From assembly GCF_017573465.1 (NCBI RefSeq), contig NZ_JAGEPF010000006.1, positions 62,001 through 126,000 of the forward strand: a DNA stretch of 64,000 nucleotides, given 5' to 3'. A program made the position numbers and the translations under genes. Within the stretch, counting starts at the first letter, position 1; each line of letters opens with the position of its first letter. Below, one piece after another: positions 57,883-64,000 of this stretch. Below the pieces are notes generated by a model. It was not told the DNA's origin. It saw only the letters and a program-made list of their open reading frames with translations, and searched no databases. Source of the stretch: Actinomadura violacea. GTDB taxonomy: Bacteria > Actinomycetota > Actinomycetes > Streptosporangiales > Streptosporangiaceae.

Positions 57883-58154
57883 GTCGACTTCACTTTGCGG
57901 GGAGGGTCAGATCGGTTGTCGAGGGGACGTTAACGCATGGTGATCATGCGGTGAAGCGGGGGACCGCGGGTCGCGTTCCGTGACGGTGCCGCAGCCCTAT
58001 TGGACGGCCCGGTAATTGCAGCTGGTGGCGCCCCTGCGAAAGGGGTTGTCAGGGCGAAGGTAAAGGTTCTTTTAACGTCCGTTCGAATGCGCCCCGGCCG
58101 GGCGCGGTGCTCGTGGCGGCACCCGGCCGGAGCCCGTGGGTCGTCCGCGCCGGG
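57883..58154. other. Intergenic, 272 bases
   Basis: No gene, hairpin or clear promoter. A short repeat-like CCCCTGCGAAAGGGG (58029-58043) could form a small hairpin. Confidence 0.5.
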
Positions 58155-58724
58155 TCAGCGCTCGATGGCCCTCAGCACGTCGTTGGCGATCATCTCGTCG
58201 ATCCGGCCGTCCGGCGCGCCGCCCACCCCGATGCCCGCGATCGGGAAGCCCTTGAACTTCACCGGGACGCCGCCGGGCAGCGTCAGCGTGCCCGGGATCT
58301 GCTTGATCGTCTCGTTCCCGGACAGCGCGCTGGTCGGCTGGCCGAACGCCACCGCCGTGTACGCCTTCCGCTTGGCGGAGATGAAGGTCTGCGGGCCCGA
58401 CTTGCGCGTCCGGACCACCAGCCGGATGGTGCCCGCCCGCTCCATGATCACCATCGTCACGCGCTGGTTCCCGTGCCGGCGGGCCGACTCCACGAACTCG
58501 TGCGACGCGCGGACGAGCGCGCTGTTCGACAGCACCCGCTCGGGCGCGGTGGCGCGGCCGTGCTTGCCGTGCCCGTCATGCCCGCCGTGCTTGCCGTGCC
58601 CGCCCTGCACCGCGATCACGGTCGCGGGCGCGGCGGCGGCCGACGCCGTCCCCGCGACGCCGACCGTCCCGGCGGCGACCGCGCTCAGCGCGACGGCGCC
58701 GCCGATGAGATGTCTGAACGACAT
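58155..58724 (-). CDS. Exported HbpS/GlcG-family heme-binding-like protein
   Basis: 189 residues. Signal peptide MSFRHLIGGAVALSAVAAGTVG, cleavage near ASAAAA. A His/Gly/Lys stretch (GGHGKHGGHDGHGKHG) follows, then one GlcG/DUF336 domain: SALVRASHEFVESARRHG, FISAKRKAYTAVAFG and GGVPVKFKGFPIAGIGVGG. HbpS of Streptomyces binds heme and iron outside the cell and signals to SenS/SenR, whose genes are not here. The His-rich segment may bind metal. ATG 58724 has GAGGGG upstream. Confidence 0.88.
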   Translation of the reverse strand: MSFRHLIGGAVALSAVAAGTVGVAGTASAAAAPATVIAVQGGHGKHGGHDGHGKHGRATAPERVLSNSALVRASHEFVESARRHGNQRVTMVIMERAGTIRLVVRTRKSGPQTFISAKRKAYTAVAFGQPTSALSGNETIKQIPGTLTLPGGVPVKFKGFPIAGIGVGGAPDGRIDEMIANDVLRAIER

Positions 58725-58917
58725 GTTTCCCCTCATCCTCCGACATTCGACTACATGAAGTGACCCTTCAGATTCGGACCGTAGCCATGATCGAGCGTCG
58801 GGGACAACGCGCGGAGGACAGCGACCGGGCAACACTCGGCAAAACCCGTCGCCGTCGCGGCGCGGCGCCGGGGCGGTGGACGCGGCGCTCTCGCCGCGGT
58901 ACCGGTCGCCCGTCCCC

Positions 58918-59085
58918 TCAACGGCCGCCGCCGTGCGAGCAGCGCCCCGTCCCCTGGCACGTGCCGCACGTGCGGCCCCCGGACAGCGTCCCGCTGCCCC
59001 CGCACGTGGGGCATCCGGGGCAGTCGCACGCCAGGACGGCGCCTAGGACGGGGACGGCGTGGGCGGTGCTCGCGGTGTCGTGCAT
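58918..59085 (-). CDS. Cys-rich microprotein with CxxCxGxG motifs (55 residues)
   Basis: Start ATG 59085 has AGGAG seven bases upstream. The product starts MHDTASTAHAVPVLGAVLAC and carries CDCPGCPTCGGSG and CGTCQGTGRC. CPTCGGSG and CGTCQGTG are CxxCxGxG zinc motifs as in DnaJ, but no J domain is present. Eight cysteines in 55 residues suggest a zinc or redox protein. It is shorter than usual gene-finding limits. No close family recognised; it could be a small anti-sigma or chaperone-related factor. Confidence 0.65.
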   Translation of the reverse strand: MHDTASTAHAVPVLGAVLACDCPGCPTCGGSGTLSGGRTCGTCQGTGRCSHGGGR

Positions 59086-59303
59086 GGGGGTCTCCTAGGG
59101 CGCGGTTCGCGGTGATCGAGAGAGTCCGGCCGCCGAGGCACGGCGGTGCAATTCTCCTGACGCGGTGACTTTGCGTTGATGATGCGCGACGCTTCGTTTG
59201 CCACCTCGGCGCCATAGAGCCGTCCCCTGCCGGCACCGGGGCCGACCGCCGGCGGCTGTTGACACCGACCGCGAACCCCGGCGCGCGGCTGTCCGTCCCG
59301 CCT

Positions 59304-59341
59304 GAAGGCGCGGGTCCCGGACGTCCGGGACCCGCGCCTTC
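59304..59341. terminator. 38-base perfect palindrome, terminator
   Basis: GAAGGCGCGGGTCCCGGAC and its exact reverse complement without spacer, 16 bases past the lipase stop. Confidence 0.85.
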
Positions 59342-59356
59342 CGCGTTCACGGGCCG

Positions 59357-60310
59357 TCAGACGTTCGGTCCGTAGCCGGTGCACTGCGGCGTGAACCCCG
59401 GCTCGTCGGGGCCGAGGGCGTTGAGGACGAGCTGCATGATCGGGCCGTCGAGCGTCATCCCGGAGTGGCTCACCGGGTCGTCGGGGCACAGGTCCTGCAG
59501 CAGGATGTTGGTGGAGTCGCCGCCGTGCAGGAACGAGTTCGTCAGCGGCGTGACCGTGGTGTCGTGCGAGGTGGCGATCGTCAGGTAGCGGACACCGGGG
59601 ACGGTGTCGCCGTCGGCGAACAGCGCCTTCTGGAAGTCCGAGCCGTCCTCCTGCTCGGGGTAGGTGGGCGCGCCGATGAACCGGTACGCGTCGTTCACCA
59701 GCCCGAGCACCTGGAGGGACCGGCCGATGTTGACCAGACCCTGCATGGTGGTGCCGTGGTTGGTCGGCGCGAGACCGATCATCGTGCGGACCTTGGACGC
59801 GCCGCCGAGCCGCTTGATGTAGTAGTTCGGCATCATCCCGCCCTGGGATCCGCCGATCACGTCGACCTTCGAGGCCCCGGTCGAGGCCAGCACCCGGTCG
59901 ACGAACGCGCTCATGGTGCGGGCCGACTCCGCGACCTCGCCGAGCCCGTAGACGTGGCCGAGGGTCAGGGACGTCTCGCCGTAGTTGAACCCGTAGACGC
60001 AGTACCCCGCGTTGGCCAGGGTCGGCGCCATCATCGCGGCGGCGGAGCCGAAGTTGGACGTCGTCCCGTGCACGATCACGACGGGATAGGGGTGCTCGGG
60101 GGACGGCCGGCAGGACCAGATGTTGGCCCCGGCGGCCGCGTCCGGGCTGAACAGGAAGTTGCTGATCGAGGTCGCCAGGTCGCCCACCGGGTAGGTCGTC
60201 CGCGCCTCGGCGGGGGCGGGCGCGACGGCGGGGGCGGTCAGGGCGGCGCACGCCGCCAGCGCGGCCGCGGTGAGGCGGCGCCGCATGCGGTGCCTTCGCG
60301 TGCGTGTCAT
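59357..60310 (-). CDS. Secreted lipase/esterase
   Basis: 317 residues. Arg-rich N-terminus and hydrophobic stretch (~12-30) with cleavage near AEARTTY give a signal peptide. HGTTSNFGSA is the oxyanion region and GGSQGG the nucleophile elbow (Ser near 153), with SHDTTVTPL and SHSGMTLDG holding Asp and His candidates. The arrangement fits the class 2 lipase group of actinomycetes. Six Cys residues suggest disulfides. It stands alone with a strong terminator. Confidence 0.9.
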   Translation of the reverse strand: MTRTRRHRMRRRLTAAALAACAALTAPAVAPAPAEARTTYPVGDLATSISNFLFSPDAAAGANIWSCRPSPEHPYPVVIVHGTTSNFGSAAAMMAPTLANAGYCVYGFNYGETSLTLGHVYGLGEVAESARTMSAFVDRVLASTGASKVDVIGGSQGGMMPNYYIKRLGGASKVRTMIGLAPTNHGTTMQGLVNIGRSLQVLGLVNDAYRFIGAPTYPEQEDGSDFQKALFADGDTVPGVRYLTIATSHDTTVTPLTNSFLHGGDSTNILLQDLCPDDPVSHSGMTLDGPIMQLVLNALGPDEPGFTPQCTGYGPNV

Positions 60311-60343
60311 AAGAACAACGGTATCTATTTGAAAACGGGCGCG

Positions 60344-60484
60344 CTACGCACCCGGATGACAACGCACCGGGCGCCACTCCGTCGCCGGCGACGTTCCGGA
60401 CAGGTCGCCGAGCAGCCCCGCCCACCCCCCCCGGTTCCACCAGGCCGGCTGCCAGTCGGCGGCGAACACGGCGACGGCGACGTC
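60344..60484 (-). pseudogene. Remnant of MmyB-type XRE regulator
   Basis: The minus-strand text VFAADWQPAWWNRGGWAGLL followed by GDLSGTSPA resembles the start of the ligand-binding domain in MmyB-like XRE regulators (AADW..WWN..W..LLGD). No helix-turn-helix part precedes it and the rest is missing, so only a fragment remains. It faces the SDR remnant at 60491. Confidence 0.5.
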
Positions 60485-60490
60485 CCGCTC

Positions 60491-60691
60491 GGCGGCCGGT
60501 TCGTCCGGATCGACGTCACCGACGACGCGTCCGTCGCCGCCGACCCCGGTTACACGGCGACCGATCTCAACGGCCACAGCGGCCCGCAGTCGGTCACGGA
60601 GGGCACCGACGCGATCGTCCGCCTCGCCACGGAAGGGCCCGGCGCGGGCTCGGGGCGGTTCATCGACCGCTCCGGCCTCTCGCTGATCTAG
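60491..60691 (+). pseudogene. Remnant of an SDR oxidoreductase with internal deletion
   Basis: RFVRIDVTDDASVAA is the usual second-strand region of an SDR, but it runs straight into DPGYTATDLNGHSGPQSVTE and a normal SDR C-terminus (TDAIVRLATEGPGAGSGRF). About 130 residues that should hold the NNAG, Ser and YxxxK motifs are missing, and the nucleotide-binding start is absent. The stop overlaps that of the MmyB-type gene at 60688. Confidence 0.65.
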
Positions 60692-61635
60692 CGCTCCGGG
60701 CGCGTCCGGTCGGGGGACCGGTCGGCGGGCTCGTCGCGCGGCGCGCCGTCCGGCAGGGCGGCGGCCTCGTCGTCGAGCGTGGCGGCCCAGCTGGCGAGGA
60801 GCCGCACGGCGTCGTGGCTGGACGAGTCCGGGGTCGCCGTGTACACGGTCAGGTTCAGGTCCCCGTCGGCGACGAGGTCGATCGACTCGTAGTCGAGGGT
60901 GAGGTCCCCGACGGCCGGGTGGTGGAACGTCTTCGTGCCCGCGTGGTGGCGGCGGACGTTGTGCCGGGCCCAGCGCGTCCGGAAGTCGTCGCTGCGGGTG
61001 CACAGCTCGCCGATCAGGTCGGTGAGCTCCCGGTCGTAGGGGTCGCGGCCCGCCTCCGTGCGCATCAGCGCGACGGTGATGTCGGCGGCGGTGTTCCAGT
61101 CGGGGAAGAAGCCGGGCCCGGCCGGGTCGAGGAACTGGAACCGCGCGATGTTGGGGGGCCGCTCCCCGCCGCGCCCGGCGGACGGGCGCGGGCTCTGGAA
61201 GACCGGCCAGTACATGGCGCGGCCGAGCCGGTTGGCGGCCAGGATGTCCATCCGCCCGTTGCGGATGATCGACGGCGCGTCCGTCATCGCGTCCAGCATC
61301 CGCTGGAGCCCCGGCCGGACCTTCGGCGCGGGACGCCGGACGCGCTGCCCGGTCCCGGCGGCGCGCGCCAGGTCGAACAGGTGCGCGCGCTCCGCGTCGT
61401 CCAGCTGGAGCGCCCGGACCAGCGCCTCCAGGACGCTGTCGGACACGCCGGACAGATTCCCCCGCTCCAGCCGGATGTAGTAGTCGACGCTGACGCCCGC
61501 GAGCATGGCGACCTCCTCGCGGCGCAGCCCGGGAACGCGCCGGTTCCCGCCGTAGGCGGGCAGCCCCGCCTGCCGCGGTGTGATCCGCGCGCGGCGGGAC
61601 GCCAGGAAGTCCCGGACCTCGTTCCTGCTGTCCAT
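60688..61635 (-). CDS. XRE-family regulator, MmyB-like
   Basis: 315 residues. Helix-turn-helix ~10-75 with RRVPGLRREEVAMLAGVSVDYYIRLERG, the hallmark of this group. The ligand domain reads DILAANRLGRAMYWPVF, LMRTEAGRDPYDRELTDLIGELCTRSDDFRTRWARHNVR and TKTFHHPAVGDLTLDYESI. These regulators usually sit beside an SDR or other oxidoreductase that they repress. Here an SDR remnant adjoins its 3' end, and the cupin/alcohol dehydrogenase pair is divergent upstream, which may be its target. ATG 61635 begins the domain. Confidence 0.92.
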   Translation of the reverse strand: MDSRNEVRDFLASRRARITPRQAGLPAYGGNRRVPGLRREEVAMLAGVSVDYYIRLERGNLSGVSDSVLEALVRALQLDDAERAHLFDLARAAGTGQRVRRPAPKVRPGLQRMLDAMTDAPSIIRNGRMDILAANRLGRAMYWPVFQSPRPSAGRGGERPPNIARFQFLDPAGPGFFPDWNTAADITVALMRTEAGRDPYDRELTDLIGELCTRSDDFRTRWARHNVRRHHAGTKTFHHPAVGDLTLDYESIDLVADGDLNLTVYTATPDSSSHDAVRLLASWAATLDDEAAALPDGAPRDEPADRSPDRTRPER

Positions 61636-61753
61636 GCCCTCCACGCTAAACGGCATGACCGCGGCGAGGGGGGTACTGCCGTTACCTGAAACGACCGTGC
61701 CTGTCACCGGTCTCTGAGCAGGGGTTTCATGGCAGACGGCAGAGGAGGGGACC

Positions 61754-62161
61754 ATGGAGATCCTGAAGAGGCGGGCGTCCGGCAAGGCGCCGGCCGACTG
61801 GTTCACCGGCGACGTCTGGTGGGACGTGATCTACGCCGGGGGGGAGCCGTCGCGCGCCCGGCTGAACCTGGTGCGGTTCGCGCCGTGCGCCCGTACCGAC
61901 TGGCATTCGCATGCGCTCGGCCAGACCCTGCACATCGTGTCCGGGGTCGCGCTGCTCCAGGAGCGCGGCGGCCGGATCATCGAGGCCCGGCCCGGCGACA
62001 CGGTCTACACCCGGCCAGGCCAGGAGCACTGGCACGGCGCCGCACCCGACGCGTTCATGGAGCACCTGGCGCTGTGGGAGGGCACCGGCGACCCCGGCGT
62101 CCCCGAGACCGTCTGGGGCGACAAGGTCACCGACGCCGAGTACGGCGGCCCGCGCGCCTGA
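61754..62161 (+). CDS. Cupin-domain protein
   Basis: 135 residues, one cupin barrel of the carboxymuconolactone-decarboxylase-associated or YhhW-like kind: TDWHSHALGQTLHIVSGVALLQERGG (metal His residues) and RPGDTVYTRPGQEHWHGAAPDAFMEHLAL. It resembles the small cupins found with alcohol dehydrogenases near XRE regulators in actinomycetes. GGAGGGGACC precedes the ATG. It is followed after 38 bases by the zinc alcohol dehydrogenase. Confidence 0.88.
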   Translation: MEILKRRASGKAPADWFTGDVWWDVIYAGGEPSRARLNLVRFAPCARTDWHSHALGQTLHIVSGVALLQERGGRIIEARPGDTVYTRPGQEHWHGAAPDAFMEHLALWEGTGDPGVPETVWGDKVTDAEYGGPRA

Positions 62162-62199
62162 CCGCGTTCACTTTCCCGAACACCTAGGAGATTCCTTTC

Positions 62200-63222
62200 A
62201 TGCTTGGAGCCGTCCTGCACGCCCCCGGCGACGTGCGCGTCGAGGAGCGCGCCGACCCGGCGATCATCGAGCCGACCGACGCGGTCATCCGGCTGTCGGC
62301 GACCTGCATCTGCGGGTCGGACCTGTGGCCCTACCGGGGCGTCGAGAAGCCCGGCGGGCCCGTCCCGATGGGGCACGAGTACGTCGGGATCGTCGAGGAG
62401 GTCGGCGCGGACGTCCGGACGATCAAGCCGGGCCAGTTCGTGATCGGCTCGTTCTGGGCGTCCGACGACACCTGCGAGCTGTGCCGCGCCGGCTACCAGA
62501 GCTCGTGCGTGCACCGCGTGCTGATGGGCACGATCGGCACGCAGTCCCAGCTCGCCCGCGTCCCGCTCGCCGACGGCACCCTGGTCGCCACGCCGGAGCC
62601 GCCGCCCGCCGACCTCGTCCCGAGCCTGCTCGCCGCGTCCGACGTGCTCGGCACCGGCTGGTTCGGCGCCGTCGCCGCCGAGGCGGGGCCGGGTAAGACC
62701 GTAGCGGTCGTCGGGGACGGCGCGGTCGGGCTGTGCGGCGTGCTCGCCGCGCGGCGGCTCGGCGCCGAGCGGATCATCGCGATGAGCCGGCACGCTCCGC
62801 GCCAGGAGCTCGCGCTCGCGTTCGGCGCGACCGACATCGTGACCGAGCGCGGCGCCGACGGCGTCGCGAAGATCAAGGAGATGACCGGCGGGCTCGGCGC
62901 GCACAGCGTCATCGAGGCGGTCGGCACGCAGGAGTCGATGACGCAGGCGATCCGGTCCACCCGCCCGGGCGGGCACGTCGGGTTCGTCGGCGTCTCGCAC
63001 GGCGTGGAGCTGCCCGGCGAGGAGCTGTTCTTCTCCCAGGTGCACCTGCACGGCGGGCCCGCGCCCGTCCGCCGCTTCCTGCCCGAGCTGGTCGACCTGA
63101 TCTGGCGCCGCGAGATCGACCCGGGCCGTGTCTTCGACCTCACCCTGCCGCTGGAGGAGTCCGCCGAGGGGTACCGGGCGATGGACGAGCGCCGCGCGAT
63201 CAAGGTCCTGCTGACGCCCTGA
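62200..63222 (+). CDS. Zinc-dependent alcohol dehydrogenase
   Basis: 340 residues. Catalytic zinc CICGSDLWPY and GHEYVGIVEEV; a structural-zinc-like C-x2-C-x7-C segment (CELCRAGYQSSC) with one ligand less than usual. NAD(P) motif VVGDGAVGLCGVLAARRLGAERII near 170. It resembles the threonine/formaldehyde-type branch of the MDR family (YjgB/TdH-like). ATG 62200 follows AGGAG. It is co-directional with the cupin and divergent from the MmyB-type regulator. Substrate unknown. Confidence 0.92.
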   Translation: MLGAVLHAPGDVRVEERADPAIIEPTDAVIRLSATCICGSDLWPYRGVEKPGGPVPMGHEYVGIVEEVGADVRTIKPGQFVIGSFWASDDTCELCRAGYQSSCVHRVLMGTIGTQSQLARVPLADGTLVATPEPPPADLVPSLLAASDVLGTGWFGAVAAEAGPGKTVAVVGDGAVGLCGVLAARRLGAERIIAMSRHAPRQELALAFGATDIVTERGADGVAKIKEMTGGLGAHSVIEAVGTQESMTQAIRSTRPGGHVGFVGVSHGVELPGEELFFSQVHLHGGPAPVRRFLPELVDLIWRREIDPGRVFDLTLPLEESAEGYRAMDERRAIKVLLTP

Positions 63223-63228
63223 CGCGGG

Positions 63229-63999
63229 TCAGGCCACCCAGGACGGGACGATCCGGCCCAGCCGCGCCGGGTCGGTGAGCCCGCGGATCGCGGTCACGGC
63301 CCCGTCCTCGACCGTGAACGCCAGGACCGTGACGGGCCGTCCGCCGACGGTGATGAGCACGCCCGGACGGCCGTCGACGAGGACCGGATGGCCGGTCGCA
63401 TTCGGCCGCGCGAACCGGCTCGCCTGCGCCGCCACCTCGGCCGCCCCGCGGACGACCACGCCCCCGCCGGGGCCGTGCGCCCGCAGCTCCACGTTCGGGG
63501 CGAGCACGGACAGCAGGCCCGCGACGTCGCCCCGGCCCGCCGCCGCCAGGAACGCCTCGACGACGTCCCGGGCCGCGGCGCCGGAGCCGGCCGCGGGCGC
63601 GGGCGCGCCCGACCGCAGCCGCCCGCGGGCCCGGCTGGCGAGCATCTTGGCGGCCGGGGTGCTCCGGCCGAGGACCCCGGCGATCGCGTCGAACGGCACG
63701 TCGAACACGTCGTGGAGCACGAACGACACCCGCTCCGCCGGGGTCAGCGCGTCCATGACGACGTACAGCGCGAGGCCCACGGACTCGGCGAGCAACGCCT
63801 CCTCCTCGGGATCGATCCGCGCGTCCGCGGACGCGTCGAGGGGGAGCGCGCCGAGGTCGAGTTCGAGGGGCTGCTCGCGCCGCGTCCCGCGCCTGCGCAG
63901 GGCGTCCAGGCAGATCCGGCCGGTCACCGTGGTGAGCCATCCGCGCAGGTCCGCGATGCCGGCGGCGCCGGTCCGCGCGAGCCGCAGCCATGCCTCCTG
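63229..63999 (-). CDS. ECF41-type sigma factor (SigJ-like), N-terminus outside window
   Basis: The frame is open to the right edge; 257 residues are visible, beginning in region 2 (QEAWLRLARTGAAGIADLRGWL, then TVTGRICLDALRRR). Region 4 reads LTPAERVSFVLHDVFDVPFDAIAGVLGRSTPAAKMLASRARGRL. A SnoaL-like C-terminal domain (~130 residues) follows and ends in TDPARLGRI, a variant of the NPDKL motif of ECF41 factors, where this domain tunes activity. ECF41 factors often regulate a neighbouring oxidoreductase or carboxymuconolactone decarboxylase. It converges on the alcohol dehydrogenase gene, seven bases apart. Confidence 0.9.
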   Translation of the reverse strand, partial: QEAWLRLARTGAAGIADLRGWLTTVTGRICLDALRRRGTRREQPLELDLGALPLDASADARIDPEEEALLAESVGLALYVVMDALTPAERVSFVLHDVFDVPFDAIAGVLGRSTPAAKMLASRARGRLRSGAPAPAAGSGAAARDVVEAFLAAAGRGDVAGLLSVLAPNVELRAHGPGGGVVVRGAAEVAAQASRFARPNATGHPVLVDGRPGVLITVGGRPVTVLAFTVEDGAVTAIRGLTDPARLGRIVPSWVA

Positions 64000-64000
64000 G

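Noticed and set aside
58751..59350. Minus-strand frame of 199 codons over the Cys-rich microprotein
   Set aside because: Different frame with Arg/Pro-rich text; the 55-residue frame with ribosome site and paired Cys motifs explains the region better.
1..64000. tRNA, rRNA, CRISPR array, insertion sequence or prophage
   Set aside because: Reading both strands I saw no cloverleaf, rRNA-like text, regular spaced repeats, transposase or phage structural gene.

Overview
The window is very GC-rich, uses many GTG and some TTG starts, and packs genes with 4-base stop/start overlaps (ATGA or GTGA). Together with its gene families (MmyB-type XRE regulators, a Methyltransf_19-type methyltransferase, BlaI with M56 peptidase, ECF41 sigma factor, HbpS-like protein, permease-ATPase fusion peptide importer) this points to a filamentous actinomycete. 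A Thermomonosporaceae/Actinomadura-like host is my best guess but is not proven here. I see no tRNA, rRNA, CRISPR array, insertion sequence or prophage.

Layout. 1-3862: end of a TetR regulator and a peptide/nickel-type ABC importer (permease, permease-ATPase fusion, ATPase). 3908-7658: small catabolic set (SnoaL-like, DUF1214, SDR, sulfotransferase) preceded by KstR-like palindromes. 7788-10438: TerB-like protein facing an HxlR / carboxymuconolactone decarboxylase-like / BlaI / M56 protease string. 10480-15506: small regulators (XRE, TetR, GntR), an MFS exporter, SnoaL-like proteins and a DHFR-like reductase. 15606-22613: cell-envelope region with a sigma factor fused to a membrane segment and a CAP domain, a tail-to-tail secreted CAP paralogue, a secreted protein and a two-component system split by an opposite-strand gene. 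22618-28727: TetR-controlled catabolic operon (APC permease, MaoC-like, acyl-CoA ligase, epoxide-hydrolase-like, SDR). 28838-31487: SpoT-like HD protein and a TetR/flavin monooxygenase pair.

31502-45290 is the most unusual part. A TetR gene sits between a leftward acyl-CoA ligase/VOC pair and a rightward operon of eight genes with seven successive stop/start overlaps: acyl-CoA ligase, HpaI-type aldolase, alpha/beta hydrolase, APH-type kinase, divergent enolase, D-2-hydroxyacid dehydrogenase, LeuC, LeuD. A methyltransferase and a P450 follow. The order suggests an undescribed route that phosphorylates a hydroxy acid, dehydrates it with an enolase homologue and isomerises a malate-type acid. 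The two flanks of the TetR gene share a 17-base identical motif.

45357-55681: a SnoaL-like protein, a Tat-exported MBL hydrolase, then what looks like a MarR regulon: aldehyde dehydrogenase, MarR, NMT1-type ABC importer with alcohol dehydrogenase, and a leftward aspartate-dehydrogenase-like / hydrolase / cupin operon. Promoters of the three units share CAAG-N3/4-CTTG-type palindromes. 55857-64000: Tat-exported DUF2236/Lcp-like protein, HbpS-like protein, a 55-residue Cys-rich microprotein, a secreted lipase, two gene remnants, an MmyB-type regulator, cupin, zinc alcohol dehydrogenase and a truncated ECF41 sigma factor.

A long hairpin with a near-identical stem occurs three times (13928, 29583, 45299), each at a convergent gene end and overlapping stop codons; it looks like a dispersed palindromic terminator family.
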